Assembly: GCA_963756455.1 (NCBI GenBank)
Contig: CAVWNC010000001.1
Location: 1,550,001-1,614,000 of the forward strand
Origin: DASQPA01 sp963756455
GTDB lineage: Bacteria > Acidobacteriota > Thermoanaerobaculia > Multivoradales > UBA5704
Length of the DNA stretch: 64,000 nt
Reading direction: 5' to 3'
The position numbers and the translations under genes were made by a program. The notes beneath the pieces were generated by a model. The model made no database searches. It was given only the letters and a program-made list of their open reading frames with translations, and was not told the origin of the DNA. This document shows, in pieces, positions 1-10,500 of the stretch (positions are counted from its first letter, which is position 1; every line of letters begins with the position of its first letter).

Positions 1-729
1 GGTGGGGCCGGGCTGGGCGAGAGAATTCGTCAGAACCTGGCGGAACGAGGCCTCCGACTGCGCCTCGCGGTTCAGCTGGTGGGCGTAGAAAACGGCATGG
101 AGGTTGGCGGTCGCGGCGAGCGTTCGCTTGGTGACCGAAAGCTCCTGGGCATTGAAGGTCTGGAGGCTGTTGAGGGCCTCTAAGGCCTCCTGGGGACCCT
201 GGGCGGCGTCGACCTGAGCCTTGATGCGCTCCAAGAGGAGCTGATCGTTGATGTCGTGCTGGTATTCCTGGTGGAGCGTGCGGAGGGTATTGCCGAAGGT
301 GTCGAGCGCTCGGCGGCCCTGGAGGAGGCTCTCGTCGGCGTAGATCTTCCATGGCTGGTAGCCCGGGAAGGTCGTGTTGTAGGTCTCCAGGACATTGTCC
401 AGGCTGTAGGCGAGCGCCTGGCCCTGCTTCATCAGATAGTCCATGTAGGCGATGAGGTCGTAGACCTCGCGCCAGTTGCGGACGTCGAGCTTCTTGAGCG
501 ACTGATATTCGTTTTTGATCTGCAGAACCTGATTGCGGATCTGCTCGTACTGGTTGACGATCTGTTGGGCGAACTGGAGGTAATGGATAATGTGATAGAT
601 CAGGTTGGTGAGGATGTGGGCGGCGTCGGTGACCGGAATGATCGCGTGCGCCGGCTGGGCTGCCGGGAAGAGCAGGAGGAAGACGAGGAGAACGGCTGCG
701 AGCCGGAGCGGGGTGCGGCGGTGCCTCAT
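1..729 (-). CDS. trbJ: P-type conjugative transfer protein TrbJ (partial, runs off left edge)
   Basis: The minus strand is open from an ATG at 729 to base 1, giving at least 243 codons with no stop, so the C-terminus lies outside the window. The N-terminus is a textbook signal peptide: MRHRR, a Leu/Val/Phe-rich core, then AQPAHA before a mature start IIPVTDAAH. The rest is helical and Gln-rich (for example QIVNQYEQIRNQVLQIKNEY), like TrbJ/VirB5 periplasmic proteins that take part in mating-pore and pilus assembly. The ATG overlaps the trbE stop as ATGA, so translation is probably coupled. Family assignment rests on the signal peptide, coiled-coil character and position after trbE. Confidence 0.82.
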   Translation of the reverse strand, partial: MRHRRTPLRLAAVLLVFLLLFPAAQPAHAIIPVTDAAHILTNLIYHIIHYLQFAQQIVNQYEQIRNQVLQIKNEYQSLKKLDVRNWREVYDLIAYMDYLMKQGQALAYSLDNVLETYNTTFPGYQPWKIYADESLLQGRRALDTFGNTLRTLHQEYQHDINDQLLLERIKAQVDAAQGPQEALEALNSLQTFNAQELSVTKRTLAATANLHAVFYAHQLNREAQSEASFRQVLTNSLAQPGPT

Positions 730-3239
730 GGGCGGGCTCCTTGGATCTGGAGGAAGCGGTCGGCCCAGGCTCCCAAGTTGCGGTCGCGGAGCCAGTGGGC
801 CGGCCAGGTGAGGGGATGGCGCGCGCGGAGGGCCTCGGCGCGGGCGACGGTCTCTTGAAGGCTGATTCCCTCGGCGGCCGAGAGGAAGGCGAGGGCGACC
901 GGCCCGAGGTCGAGCTGAAAGAGGCGCTGGCCGGCCGGGCTCGTGAAGTAGTAGTCGCGTTTGGGCGTCGCCTTGGCGAGAAGACCGATCGCCGCCGGGG
1001 AGAGCCCCAAATCCGCGTAGAGCGGGGCGTGCCCCGGGCTCTCGGCGTCAGGATTGGGCAGGAGAATCCGGGTCGGACAGCTCTCGACAAAGACGTGGCG
1101 GTGCTCGGAGGCATAGAGCTGCGAGAGGCTCTGGGTGACGAGGACGACCGCGGCGTTCTGCTTGCGGAGGGTGAGGAGCCAGGAGCGGATGCGCTGGGCA
1201 AAGAGCGACTTCATGAGGGGCAGCCAGGCTTCCTCGATGATCAGAAGAGTGGGGCGGCCGGCCGAGAGGTGCTGCTCGACCCGGTGGAAGAGATAGGTCA
1301 GGACCGGAAGAAGGGCCTTCTCGTCCATGTCGAGGAGATGTTTCAGCTCGAAGATCTGGAAGCGGCCGGTCTTCAGGTCGTCGTGATCGGAGTCGAGGAG
1401 GTGGCGAAGATGCCCGGAGGTATAGGGCCTGAGCGCATCCGGGAGATCCGAGTGCTGGAGCTGGACGAAGAGCTCGGTCAGGGTCCGGTTCCGGACCGGG
1501 TAGGAAGCGATCAATTCGAGCGCGCGCGAGAGCGCCGAGCGCCGTGGCGCCGTCAGCTCGACTCCCTGGAGAGAGATGAGGAGCTCCAGGTAGTCGGTCG
1601 CCCAGGCGAGCTCCGACTCCGAATCGATCCCGGCCAGGGGCTGGAAAGCCAAAGGCTCGGCGGTCGCGATGTCGTAGTGCTGGGCGCCGGCGGCGAGCCC
1701 CAGGAGCCGCGAGCTGTAGCCGACGTCGAAGAGAAAGACCGAGGAATCGGGCTAGCGCAGAAACTGCGCCGCCAGGGTCAAGACGAGCGTGCTCTTCCCC
1801 GCCCCTGTCGGCCCAACGATCAGGGTGTGGCCGACGTCCTGGTGGTGGAGGTTGAGTCGGAACGGGGTCGAGCCGGTCGTGCCGGCAAAGAGGAGCGGCG
1901 GGCTTGCCAGAGGAAAGAATCCGCAAGGGTTGTGGGCGAGTCCTGCCCACACGCTGGTGACGGGCAGCAGGTCGGCGAGGTTGGCGCTATGGACCAAGGG
2001 ACGGCGCACGTTGGCGTGGCCGTTTCCTGGATGGGAGGCAAGCCAGGCGTCGAAGGTGTTGACCGACTCGACCCGGGCGGCGAAACCGCGGTCGTTGACG
2101 AGCTTGACGATCTCGGTCGCGATCTGATCGGCGCGATGGGGATCGGCGTGAAAGACGACGATCCCTGTCGTGTAGTGGACGTAGCGAACGGCGCCGGAGG
2201 CGTTCTCGGCCGCGGCCGCGGCAGCATCGGAGACCATGTCGTCGGCGTCGGCATCGCGGAAGAGGGCATCGGTCCGCTGCTCGTCGGCGGTCGGGTTTTT
2301 GTTCACCATCTGGCCGATCCAGGAGCCGAGAGAGCGGCGCTTGCGAAACCAGCCGAGCTGGATGCGGCGGATCCTCGCGTTGGCGGTCGGAGCGGAGAGA
2401 AAGATCAGCCGGTTCGACCAGCGGAATGCGTAGGGAAGCCGGGCGAGGTCGTCTAGGAGCGCCGGCGTCGTCGCGTTGGGAAAGCCGGTGATCGCGACGA
2501 CCCGAAGATGGAGGCTCCCCACCTGGGGAGCCCAGCCCCCGACGACGTCCTGGCTCGCGAGGACAAAATCCAGATAGGACGCTGCCGGGCGGACCGGATG
2601 GGTGAGACCGGTGACGCAGGTATGGAGGTAGGTGAGGAGCTCGGTCGGCGTCAGGCTCCGGACCTCGAGGGCCGCCGAGAGGCGGTTTTCGAGGAGCTGC
2701 GCCTGCTCGATGAAGGAATCGAGCACCTCTCCCCAGTCCGCGTCCCTGGGGGCGGACTGAACGAAGCGCGCGGCGAGCCTGGCGAAAATCTCGGGGGCCG
2801 GGCGGTAGGTCAGAGTCAGGTAATAGGCGGTCTCATAGTGCGCGCTCTGGGCGTCGTAGGCGCCCCGGCGCTCCTCGTCGAGGAGCCGGGTCACCGGGTC
2901 CGGAAAGGCGCCCTCCGGGGCATAGCCCGCGGCCGGAGTCCGGAGAGCGTCGGCGTGGATCATCCAGCCATCGCCCAGCGGGAGCAGGGCGCGGTTGATG
3001 CGCTCGGAAAGATGCGCCAGCTCCTCCGATGTCGCCGACGAGGTGTCCGGTCCGCGATAGGTCCAGCCGGTTAAAAAACTCCCATCCTTGGTGACGACGA
3101 TCGCGGGCCGCTCGGCGACGAGAAACGCCCAGGGGAGAAGGTCCGACAGGCCCGCCGGAGCGGTCCGGTGCTCCCGGAGCCGGGTGAGGCCTGAGAGCGC
3201 CGCCGCGCCCGCGGCGAAGAAGAGGGCCGAATCGAGCAT
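726..3239 (-). pseudogene. trbE: VirB4-family conjugation ATPase TrbE, interrupted by one in-frame amber codon
   Basis: TrbE powers assembly of the mating-pair apparatus at the inner membrane. From the ATG at 3239 the frame encodes about 495 residues ending just after the Walker A motif GPTGAGKST, then meets TAG at 1752-1754. The same frame continues without a break as PDSSVFLFDVGYSS and on to a Walker B-like LLIIEEAWLPL, ending at 726; total about 837 codons, normal for TrbE. In relatives the codon at this point encodes Tyr in a Leu-Arg-Tyr-Pro context, so this looks like Tyr to amber. Without suppression the ATPase core is severed. The start overlaps the trbD stop; the stop overlaps the trbJ start. 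Confidence 0.85.
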
Positions 3240-3544
3240 CAGCGGACGTGGGGGATGGAAGGCACGACCGATCGGCTGCGGGCTTCGAGATCGGGTCGGG
3301 CTGGATAGAAGTCCTGGCTCAAGCTCCGCAGGTAGACCTGGAGACAGAGCGGATCGAGGCTCGTGAGCCAGACAGCCACCGGGTGGACGACAGTCACCAG
3401 GAGCCCCAGGGCGAGGAGAGCGGGGAGACGCGGACCGATCGAGACGTAGAGAGCGCCGCCCGCCATCACCTCGAAGGCGAGGAAGGCCGGCGCCGCACCG
3501 GCAAGGAGGATCGGGCGCGTGAGGCTCTGGTGGAGCGGACGCAT
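3239..3544 (-). CDS. trbD: Conjugative transfer protein TrbD (VirB3-like)
   Basis: A 101-residue protein with two hydrophobic segments (around residues 12-35 and 38-60: AAPAFLAFEVMAGGALYVSI and LLALGLLVTVVHPVAVWL), the size and topology of TrbD/VirB3. It begins MRPLHQSLTRPILLAG; an N-terminal R-x-L-x-x-x-L-T-R-P pattern before the first membrane segment is typical of the family. It lies between trbC and trbE, and its TGA shares a base with the trbE ATG. VirB3/TrbD proteins sit in the inner membrane and act with the VirB4/TrbE ATPase in pilus assembly. Confidence 0.85.
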   Translation of the reverse strand: MRPLHQSLTRPILLAGAAPAFLAFEVMAGGALYVSIGPRLPALLALGLLVTVVHPVAVWLTSLDPLCLQVYLRSLSQDFYPARPDLEARSRSVVPSIPHVR

Positions 3545-3548
3545 GGCT

Positions 3549-3881
3549 CTAGAGGAGCGCCCCGGTGATGCCCAGGGTGTCGAGGATGGTCGGGGCGGCG
3601 AGCAGGATCGCGGCGGCGATGAGGGCCTGGAAGAGGCGGTTGGCGCCGCGCTCGTGATTGCTCGTTCCCCAGACGATGCCGGCGATGACGAAGAGGAGGA
3701 TCGAGGCGGCCTTGGCGGTCGGACCGGTCAGGTTGTTGACGATCTTGTCGATCGGTCCGTTCCACGGCATGGTGTCGCCCCCGGTGCCGGCGAAAGCCGG
3801 CGAGAGGCAGGTGAGGGCGAGGGTCGTCGCCAGGCTGAAGATGCGGACGACGAGGACGCCGCGGCGGTTTCGCAGGGCCAT
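3549..3881 (-). CDS. trbC: Conjugative pilin precursor TrbC (VirB2-like)
   Basis: A protein of about 110 residues with a signal segment (IFSLATTLALTCLSPAFA), then a short polar stretch and two hydrophobic helices (ASILLFVIAGIVWGT and FQALIAAAILLAAPTIL), the TrbC/VirB2 pilin layout. The open frame extends to a TTG at 3896, but I chose the ATG at 3881 (MALRNRRG) because AAGGAGA stands six bases upstream. That Shine-Dalgarno sequence lies across the end of trbB. The product would be exported, processed and assembled into the conjugative pilus. Confidence 0.85.
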   Translation of the reverse strand: MALRNRRGVLVVRIFSLATTLALTCLSPAFAGTGGDTMPWNGPIDKIVNNLTGPTAKAASILLFVIAGIVWGTSNHERGANRLFQALIAAAILLAAPTILDTLGITGALL

Positions 3882-3892
3882 GAATCTCTCCT

Positions 3893-4863
3893 TCAAAGGG
3901 TTTCGAGACAGGGTTGATCGCCGGAAAGTCCGCGGACGCGGACGAGATCGGTGACCCGGCGGCCGAGGTTGTCGCCGGCGGTGATGACGATGAGATCGAT
4001 CGTGCGGGCGATCTCGGGAAGCTGCGAGGGGACGCCGTTTCTCTGGGCGAGCCGATCGAGCCGGAAAAGGGCACCTTGCGGGTCGGTCGCGTGGAGCGTC
4101 GCGCAGCCGCCGGGGTGACCGGTCCCCCAGGCGTCGACGAGATCGAGCGCCGAGTGGTCCCGGACCTCGCCGACGACGATCCGGGTCGGGGAGGCGCGGA
4201 GGGTGGCGCGGACCAAGTCAGCGAGCGAAACGCCGGGGCAGGTGCGGAGAGCGAGGTGATCCGCCGCCACGCACTGAAGCTCGATCGTGTCCTCCAGGAT
4301 CACCAGCCGATCGGCCGGGCAGAGCTCCGCGATCTCGGCCAAAAGGGCATTGGCAAAGGTCGTCTTGCCGGAGCGGGTGCCACCGGCGACGAGGATGTTG
4401 TGGCGCTCTAAGACCGCTCTCCGCAGGGCGAGACGGTGCTCGGGCCGGAGGACTCCGGTCTCGACAAGCTCGTCCAACCGATAGACGCGGGTCGGGGGAT
4501 TGCGAACGACGAAGGTCACCTCCGGAACGGAGGGGGGAACGAACCCCTGGAGCCGGGCGCCTCGAAAGGTCCCCCGGGGAAGCTCGGCCTCGAGCATCGG
4601 CGAGGCGTCGCCCAAGGGAGTGCCGAGCGAGCTCGCTACGGTGTTGAGAAAAGCCCGGATGCGGTTGGCTTCGAGTACGAGCTCCGTCGTATGACGGCCT
4701 TGGGACGGGTGTCGACGCGGACCCGGCCGTCTGGATTGACGTAGAGCTCGGTGACGTCCGGGTCCGCTAGGAGGGCCGAGACCTCCGGCCCCAAGAGACG
4801 CTCCATGATCTCAGCGAAGTGAGAACCTGACGGGGGCGCGGCCACGGAGCGTTCCATGGCCAC
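3893..4863 (-). pseudogene. trbB: VirB11-family transfer ATPase TrbB, frameshifted
   Basis: Two overlapping frames together make a normal TrbB. The first starts at a GTG (4863) or the ATG two codons later and reads EIMERLLGPEVSALLADPD and LYVNPDGRVRVDTRPKAVI. Near 4685-4693 the homologous reading moves to the frame TELVLEANRIRAFLNTVASS, then LEAELPRGTFRGARLQGFVPP, Walker A GGTRSGKTT, and a Walker B/His-box region LRASPTRIVVGEVRD. A one-base loss explains the change. VirB11 ATPases form cytoplasmic hexamers that drive pilus biogenesis and substrate transfer. As written only an N-terminal fragment of about 75 residues would be made from the proper start. Confidence 0.85.
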
Positions 4864-4865
4864 GC

Positions 4866-4895
4866 ACGATACACCAAAAGTGAGTAAGTCGTCAA
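4866..4895 (-). promoter_or_regulatory. Candidate sigma-70-like promoter before the trb cluster
   Basis: On the minus strand TTGACG (4890-4895) is followed after 18 bases by TATCGT (4866-4871), directly before the trbB start. The match to the -10 consensus is only four of six and the transcript would be nearly leaderless, so this is a weak call. It lies in the 107-bp gap between trbB and the end of traG. Confidence 0.3.
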
Positions 4896-4970
4896 TGTTG
4901 CTAACTCCGAATCGACCTCTACTTATACGAAGAGCGTAATCTAGCTCTTTCGTACCTTCTCACTCCCCTC

Positions 4971-6992
4971 CTAATTCGGATATTTTGGATTCACCAACTG
5001 GTCGACCTCCTGCGACGCCTGAGGGTCCGAGAAGTCTGTCCAATGCCTCCAGTCGTGCTCGAGCTTCGCCTTGTCCTGAGGCGGAGGGAGCACCCTTCTC
5101 GCGTAGACGTGATCCTTGAAGTAGGGGTGGTAGGTCCCGAGGATGGGATGGCGGTTGGCGAGGAGGGTGATCGCCGCGTCTCGGGGGAGGCGGCGCAGCT
5201 CGTCGGGCGTGAGCAGCGGACGCGAGGTGTCGGTGTGGGTGAAGTTGGGCTGGCTGACGAAGAGACCGCCGCTGTCGGAGCGGCGGTCGTAATGGACGGA
5301 GAACTGCCCCATCGCCTCCGACAAAAGCTTGGCGGTGGGTACGTCGTTGGCCGCGAAGGCGACCTGAGCGCCGCAGTTGGTCGTGATGCTCTGGTATTGG
5401 CCGTAGACTTCCTGGATCTGGGCGAGCGACTGAACGGAGATGTAGACGCGGATACCGTAGCCCCGCAGGTAGGCGATGGCGGCGGAGAAGAAGTCGAGCC
5501 TTCCCAAGGCGGTGAACTCGTCGAGGACGAGGAGAAGAGGGCGGCGGCGGGCGTCGGAGTCGAAGGAGAGCGAGCGGGTGAGGGCTTGGCAGAACTGGTT
5601 CAAGGTGATCCGGATGAGAGAGCGCAGGCGGACGAGCTCAGCCGGGGCGATCGTCAAGTAGAGCGATGTCGGGGCAACGCTCGAATCGACGAGGTCGAAG
5701 GGGGTGAAGTCGGAGGTCTTCGTCGCCGCGGCGATGATGGGGTCGTGGTAGAGGGCGAGGTGGCTCTGCGCGGTGGCGACGATGCCGGAGCGGGTCCGCG
5801 GGTCCTGCTCCAAAAGAGCGCGGGCGGCATCGGCGACGACCGGGTGGGTGAAGGTGTCCTTCCCTCCGGCGGTCGCCCACTTGAGCCGCTTGCCATCGAC
5901 CTCCCGCTTCAGGGCGTGATTGGCGCCGAGCATGCGTTTCAAGGTGCGCTCGGAATGGGCGAGGATGTGGGCGGCGTGAGTGAGGGTCTTGTGGGGCTCG
6001 GCGTAGAGGGTATGGAGGAGGAGGCCGACCAGCAGGTTGTGGGCCGACTGCTGCCAGAAGTCCCGATGCTGGTTTCTGCCATCCGGGTCGACGAGGTTGT
6101 CGGCGAGGAGCATGGCGCCGGCGACGTCCTCGACCCCCGGCCGGATCTGAAAGAGCGGGTTGTAGCAGGCGCTCTGGAGCGAGGCGGGGTCCCAGCGGAT
6201 ACAACGGCTTCCGAGCGTGCCGGCCCGATAGCCGGCGGTGTGCTGCCAGAGCTCGGCCTTGACGTCGAGGACGAGGACCGAGTGGGGCCAGGAGAGGAGG
6301 GTCGGAATGACGAGGCCGGTCGATTTTCCCGAGCCGCTCGGAGCGAAGACGAAGACATGACGATCCTGGGGATCGTGGAGATAGCGGGTGGTGCCGTCTG
6401 GAGCGGTGTAGGCACCGACGACGGGCGAGTCTTCATCGGCCAGGTCCATCGCCGCGACCTCGTCGGCGGTCGCCCAGCGGGCCGAGCCATGGGTGTCGCC
6501 GCCCTCTTCGAGGGCGTTTCTCGCGACGAGGTAGGAGATAAGGCAGAGAGCGGCCGAGAGGGCTGCGTAGCCGGCGGCGACGAGGAAGGCGTGGTGGAGG
6601 GCCGGAGCGAGAGCGGGGGCCTGCCGCAGGGCTCTCGGCCAGTGGAGGTAAGCGAGCGGGGGGTAGAGGGGGCCGAGCCCGGCGAACCACGGGAGAACGA
6701 GGAGGGGGAGGAGAGGAAGGCGAGGAAGCGGTCGGTGGAAGACCGCAAAGGCGGCGAGGACGCTGGCGCAGGAGGCCAGCGCGAGCGCGGGCCACGAAGG
6801 GTAGGCCGCGAGTTGGAGGAGAGGCTTTCCGAAGAAAGGCCGAGCTCCCCAGCGAAGCGCGAGGCTCTGGGTCCAGACGACGATCGCGAGCAGGAGCGCG
6901 GCTAAGACTTCGACGAGGAGAAGCGCGGCGAGCTTTCGCATCTCGCGCCGGACGAGGGTCGGCAGTTGGTAGAGCGTCTTGGGATCAGGCAT
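4971..6992 (-). CDS. traG: Type IV coupling protein TraG (VirD4 family)
   Basis: A 673-residue coupling ATPase that would link the relaxosome to the mating pore at the inner membrane. I start it at the ATG at 6992 (MPDPKTLYQLP); the longer open frame upstream overlaps traF. N-terminal membrane helices cover roughly residues 18-130, followed by a T4CP core: GSARWATADEV, Walker A FAPSGSGKST, Walker B-like LLLVLDEFTALGRL and QSLAQIQEVYG. The start overlaps the end of traF by 8 bp. The gene appears intact, unlike trbE and trbB next to it. Confidence 0.93.
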   Translation of the reverse strand: MPDPKTLYQLPTLVRREMRKLAALLLVEVLAALLLAIVVWTQSLALRWGARPFFGKPLLQLAAYPSWPALALASCASVLAAFAVFHRPLPRLPLLPLLVLPWFAGLGPLYPPLAYLHWPRALRQAPALAPALHHAFLVAAGYAALSAALCLISYLVARNALEEGGDTHGSARWATADEVAAMDLADEDSPVVGAYTAPDGTTRYLHDPQDRHVFVFAPSGSGKSTGLVIPTLLSWPHSVLVLDVKAELWQHTAGYRAGTLGSRCIRWDPASLQSACYNPLFQIRPGVEDVAGAMLLADNLVDPDGRNQHRDFWQQSAHNLLVGLLLHTLYAEPHKTLTHAAHILAHSERTLKRMLGANHALKREVDGKRLKWATAGGKDTFTHPVVADAARALLEQDPRTRSGIVATAQSHLALYHDPIIAAATKTSDFTPFDLVDSSVAPTSLYLTIAPAELVRLRSLIRITLNQFCQALTRSLSFDSDARRRPLLLVLDEFTALGRLDFFSAAIAYLRGYGIRVYISVQSLAQIQEVYGQYQSITTNCGAQVAFAANDVPTAKLLSEAMGQFSVHYDRRSDSGGLFVSQPNFTHTDTSRPLLTPDELRRLPRDAAITLLANRHPILGTYHPYFKDHVYARRVLPPPQDKAKLEHDWRHWTDFSDPQASQEVDQLVNPKYPN

Positions 6993-7548
6993 CGAAAGGC
7001 TCCCAGTCGAGATGGTCGGAAAAGAGGTGGAGACGGACGAGAGGGGAAGGGTCGGAGAAAAGCCAGATCGGGGCGAGCCGGTAGAGAACCGCCGAAGCCG
7101 GTTGCGGGCCGAAATAGCGGCTGTCGAAGGAAAGCGGGTGCGGAGCGTAGAGCCAGAGAGATCCAGGCTCCAGCCGATACGTGCCGAAGGGCGGATGAGG
7201 GAGGGGGCGGCCAGCCGAGTCCTGGCGGCGAGGAGCGGAGGCCGGGAGGAGACGGCCGTTGACGGAGAGTCCCCGGGGGCCGAAGGCGACCTCATCCCCT
7301 GAGGAGACCGCAACGGCTTTCAGAAAGGGAGGCAGCCGGTCCGGGCACGAGCCGACCGGCGCGTGAGCATGGGCGCGGTAGAGCGCGGCGGCCTCGGCCG
7401 GCAGGCAGAGGGCGACCAGAGCGCCTGGGACGATCTGGCGCGCCGGGAGGCGGAGGTAAATCCCTCGCGGGAGGGAAGAGGAGACGTTGACCCGCAAGAG
7501 AAACAGCGGGAGCGTGAAAAGAGCGGCGGCGGCGAGTTTCTGCTTCAT
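6985..7548 (-). CDS. traF: Conjugative transfer signal peptidase TraF (S26 family)
   Basis: A 187-residue protein starting at the ATG at 7548 (MKQKLAAAALFTLPLFLL), four bases after the stop of the long relaxase frame. It has an N-terminal membrane segment, the S26 serine region SSSLPRGIYLR and a lysine region FLKAVAVSSGDEV, both as in TraF of RP4, which matures and cyclises the pilin. It ends in WLYAPHPLSFDSRYFGP, a usual TraF block. Its position between the relaxase and traG is as in RP4-type Tra1 regions. Confidence 0.9.
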   Translation of the reverse strand: MKQKLAAAALFTLPLFLLRVNVSSSLPRGIYLRLPARQIVPGALVALCLPAEAAALYRAHAHAPVGSCPDRLPPFLKAVAVSSGDEVAFGPRGLSVNGRLLPASAPRRQDSAGRPLPHPPFGTYRLEPGSLWLYAPHPLSFDSRYFGPQPASAVLYRLAPIWLFSDPSPLVRLHLFSDHLDWEPFDA

Positions 7549-7552
7549 GGCC

Positions 7553-10500
7553 TCAGCGCTCGTGGACCTGGTCCTGGAGGAAGCGGGTGGCGAGGTTCCG
7601 CGCGGCGCGGGCGGCGATGCCGGCGACCAGCGGAAGGCCGAAGGTACGGAGGGCATTTCGGATCTGCGAGGGCCGGAGGCCCTCCCGGGCGGCGTTCTGT
7701 GTCCATCTCGCCACGGCGTCGAGGGGGCGATGGAGGAAAGACGGGTGCCGGAGGAACTGGAGGGGCGAGGTGAGGGTAGGGCGAGCGAGACGCTCGACGT
7801 CAGAGAGCGCCTGTCGGTAGCCGTCGACGTTCCGGACCAACTGCCGCAAGGCTTCCGGGCTGGCCTTCTTTCCGGGAGGTCCGGCGTTGAGGTGAGCGAG
7901 GCTCTGCCGGAAGGCGTTTTCCTGTCGCTCCAGACGATGCACGGCGAGCCGCAGAGCCTCGTGGGCGTCGCTCGCGGGATGGTCGTCCGCGGTGGAGCGG
8001 GGCTTCGGGGGGACCTCGGTCGAGGTGGCCCGGAGCTCGGAGAGAGCACTCCGGCGCAGCCGGTCGAGAGAGGCGGGCGAGAGGGCGGCGGCCTCGGCAT
8101 GAGCGGCGTGGTCGCGGAGGGTGCCTCTCCGGGGAGGCAGCGGTGCGTAGTCGGCGATCTCGTGGAGGGCCTCGACGTATCGGCTCGCCGCGGCGCGAAG
8201 CGCTCCATGTGCCGCGAGAGGCACGGTACCCCGCCCCGGGCTCAGGTCTCGGAGAGCCTCCGCGAGCTCGTCCCTGCGGAGATGAGAGGCTTCGACGGCG
8301 GCGGCAAAGGAGGTGCGGTGGGCGGCCGCGAAGGCTGCCCGAGCCGCCTCCCGGTAGTCGCGGAGATGGCCGGGCGACGGGTCCTCGAGGACGGCCTGGC
8401 GCGCCGCACCGAGGTCGGGTCGAGGGGAGATGGGAGGAACACCTTCGGTGCGATCCCGGGAGCGGGCGATCGACTCGCGCTCGCGGAGAAGCTCGGTGTA
8501 GCGGTCGAGCGCCTCCGAGGAAGGGTGGGCATGGAGATAGCGCTCAAGAAGATGGAGGTCGCGATCGGCGATGGCGACGCGCGTCTGCCTGTAGCGGGCC
8601 TCGAGGCTCCCGATCTCGCGTTCGAGCGCGCGGAGGCCGGCGGCGTCCGGAGAGGCCGTGCTCTCGCCGAGACGGCTCGCCAAGAGCACGTGCTCCGCCC
8701 GCTTGGCGTGGAGACGAGCTTCGAGGCTCGTGCTGAGTTGCCCGAGCTGGGCGTGGCGATCGAGAGCGCCGGACACCGCTCGCCGGAATTCCTCTCGGCT
8801 CCCAGAGGAGGGGGCGGCGAGAAGCTCCTCGACCCGCGCGTAGGCTTCGCCATGATCCCGAAGAGGATGGGAGGACCGGTCGAGAGGCTGAGGGCCTGGA
8901 TGGAGCTCGGCCAAGCGCTCGAGAAGAGAACCGACCTGGCCCTCCAAGGCTTCGGACGGCGACACGAGGCGGGCCTCGTGGAGCTGCAGGCGGGTCTCCA
9001 GGTAAGCGAGGAGCCGCTCTGCGGGCAGATCGCGGGGCACGGGATCGAGCCCGAAGGTGGCAAACCGCTGGTCGAGTTGCTCGACCAAGGCGGCCTGGGA
9101 GGCCTGGGCGAGCGCGAGGCCGTCGTAGGTGTCGGTCGTCGCGAGGGTCAGGTTGTCGGTCACTTCCTGGAGCCGGTCGAAGGCCTGCTGGGCCTCGGCC
9201 GCCAGTCGGGGGAGCTCCTCGTGGCTGGGAGGGAGAAAGAACGCCGGCTCCGGAGAGAAACGGGAATCGGCGCGGAAAGCCTCCGCGAGAGCGAGAGCCT
9301 CCTGGGGCTCGATCGGATCGGGATACCACAAGGGCTCTTGAGACTCGATGTGGGCGACGCGAGCAGGCCGAGGAAGGATTTCGTAGGTGGAGCTTTCGTT
9401 CTGCAAAGTGTTGATCTGGTACTCCACCAGGTCGTACGTGGCGCGGTGATGCGGCAAGCCGGCGAGAACCTGGGCCTGGTCCTCCAGTGCGTAAAGGGCG
9501 ACCTTCTCCTGGAGCAGTCGCAGGTAGCTGTGCTCGCGGTTCTGGTCGTCGGTTCGCGAGGGGAAGGCAGGCAGCTCGGCGAGGCCCAACTGAGCGTGGA
9601 AGGCGATGCGCTCCAACTGGTGGCGGCTCTCCAGAAAGGAGGCGAGGGCGTCCGGGGGAGCGCCTCCCTGCAAAAGCGTCGTCCGGACGGCAGCGGCCTC
9701 TCGACCGAGATCCTCGACCTGAGTGAGCGTCAGATCGGGCCGAGGGGGTTCCGAAAGGAGGGAGCGGACGAGGTTGAGATCCGCGAGGATTTGAGGGTCG
9801 TCGACAAAATTTCTGCTCGTTTCGAGGAACCGAAGGGAGCGGAGCGCGTCATCCCGGGTCGCATCACTCTTTTGGAGATACTCCCAGAGCCGCTCGCGAA
9901 ACTCCTCGGGAGAAGCCGACTTGGCCAGCGCCGCTTCGGCGGAACGCAAGCCGGCGAGGATCTCGGTGGCCCTTTCGGCGGCGGAGAGATTTGGCGCGAT
10001 CAGGTAGCGGCGTTCGAAAGGCGTCAGGGAGTCTTCTGGCAAGGGTCCATCGGTCGGTTCCTGCACCAGGGCTCTTTGGTGCCGGACGGCGTTGCCCAGA
10101 TCGTAGTGATGTTCGGCGACCAGGCGGAGGTCGTAGCGATAGGCGCGGGGATCTTCGCGGGCAAGGTCCGCCAGGAGAACCTGCTGGAGATTCTGGGAGT
10201 GAAGCTCAACGCTTTGCTGGAGGACGAGGAGCTCCGCTTCGCGGCCCGGGTCGTGAGCCTGTTGGAGGTCGAAGGAAGCCTGGACGGCGATTCGGTCAAG
10301 CTCTCGCTGCTTGTCGATCAGATAGCCGACGCCTTGGGGCCGGTCGGTGTTGAGGAGGCCGTAGAGGAGGACGTCCTGGGAATCCTTTCGGAAAAGCTCG
10401 ACGTGGTTGTAGGAGAGGCGGGGGGGAAAGCGGCCTTCCACGGTGAGACGGGCGATCTCCCGGCCTGCCAGGATGTGATCTTCGTTGCGGAAGAGAGCGG

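Noticed and set aside
741..2456. Plus-strand frame of 571 codons
   Set aside because: Antisense shadow of trbE.
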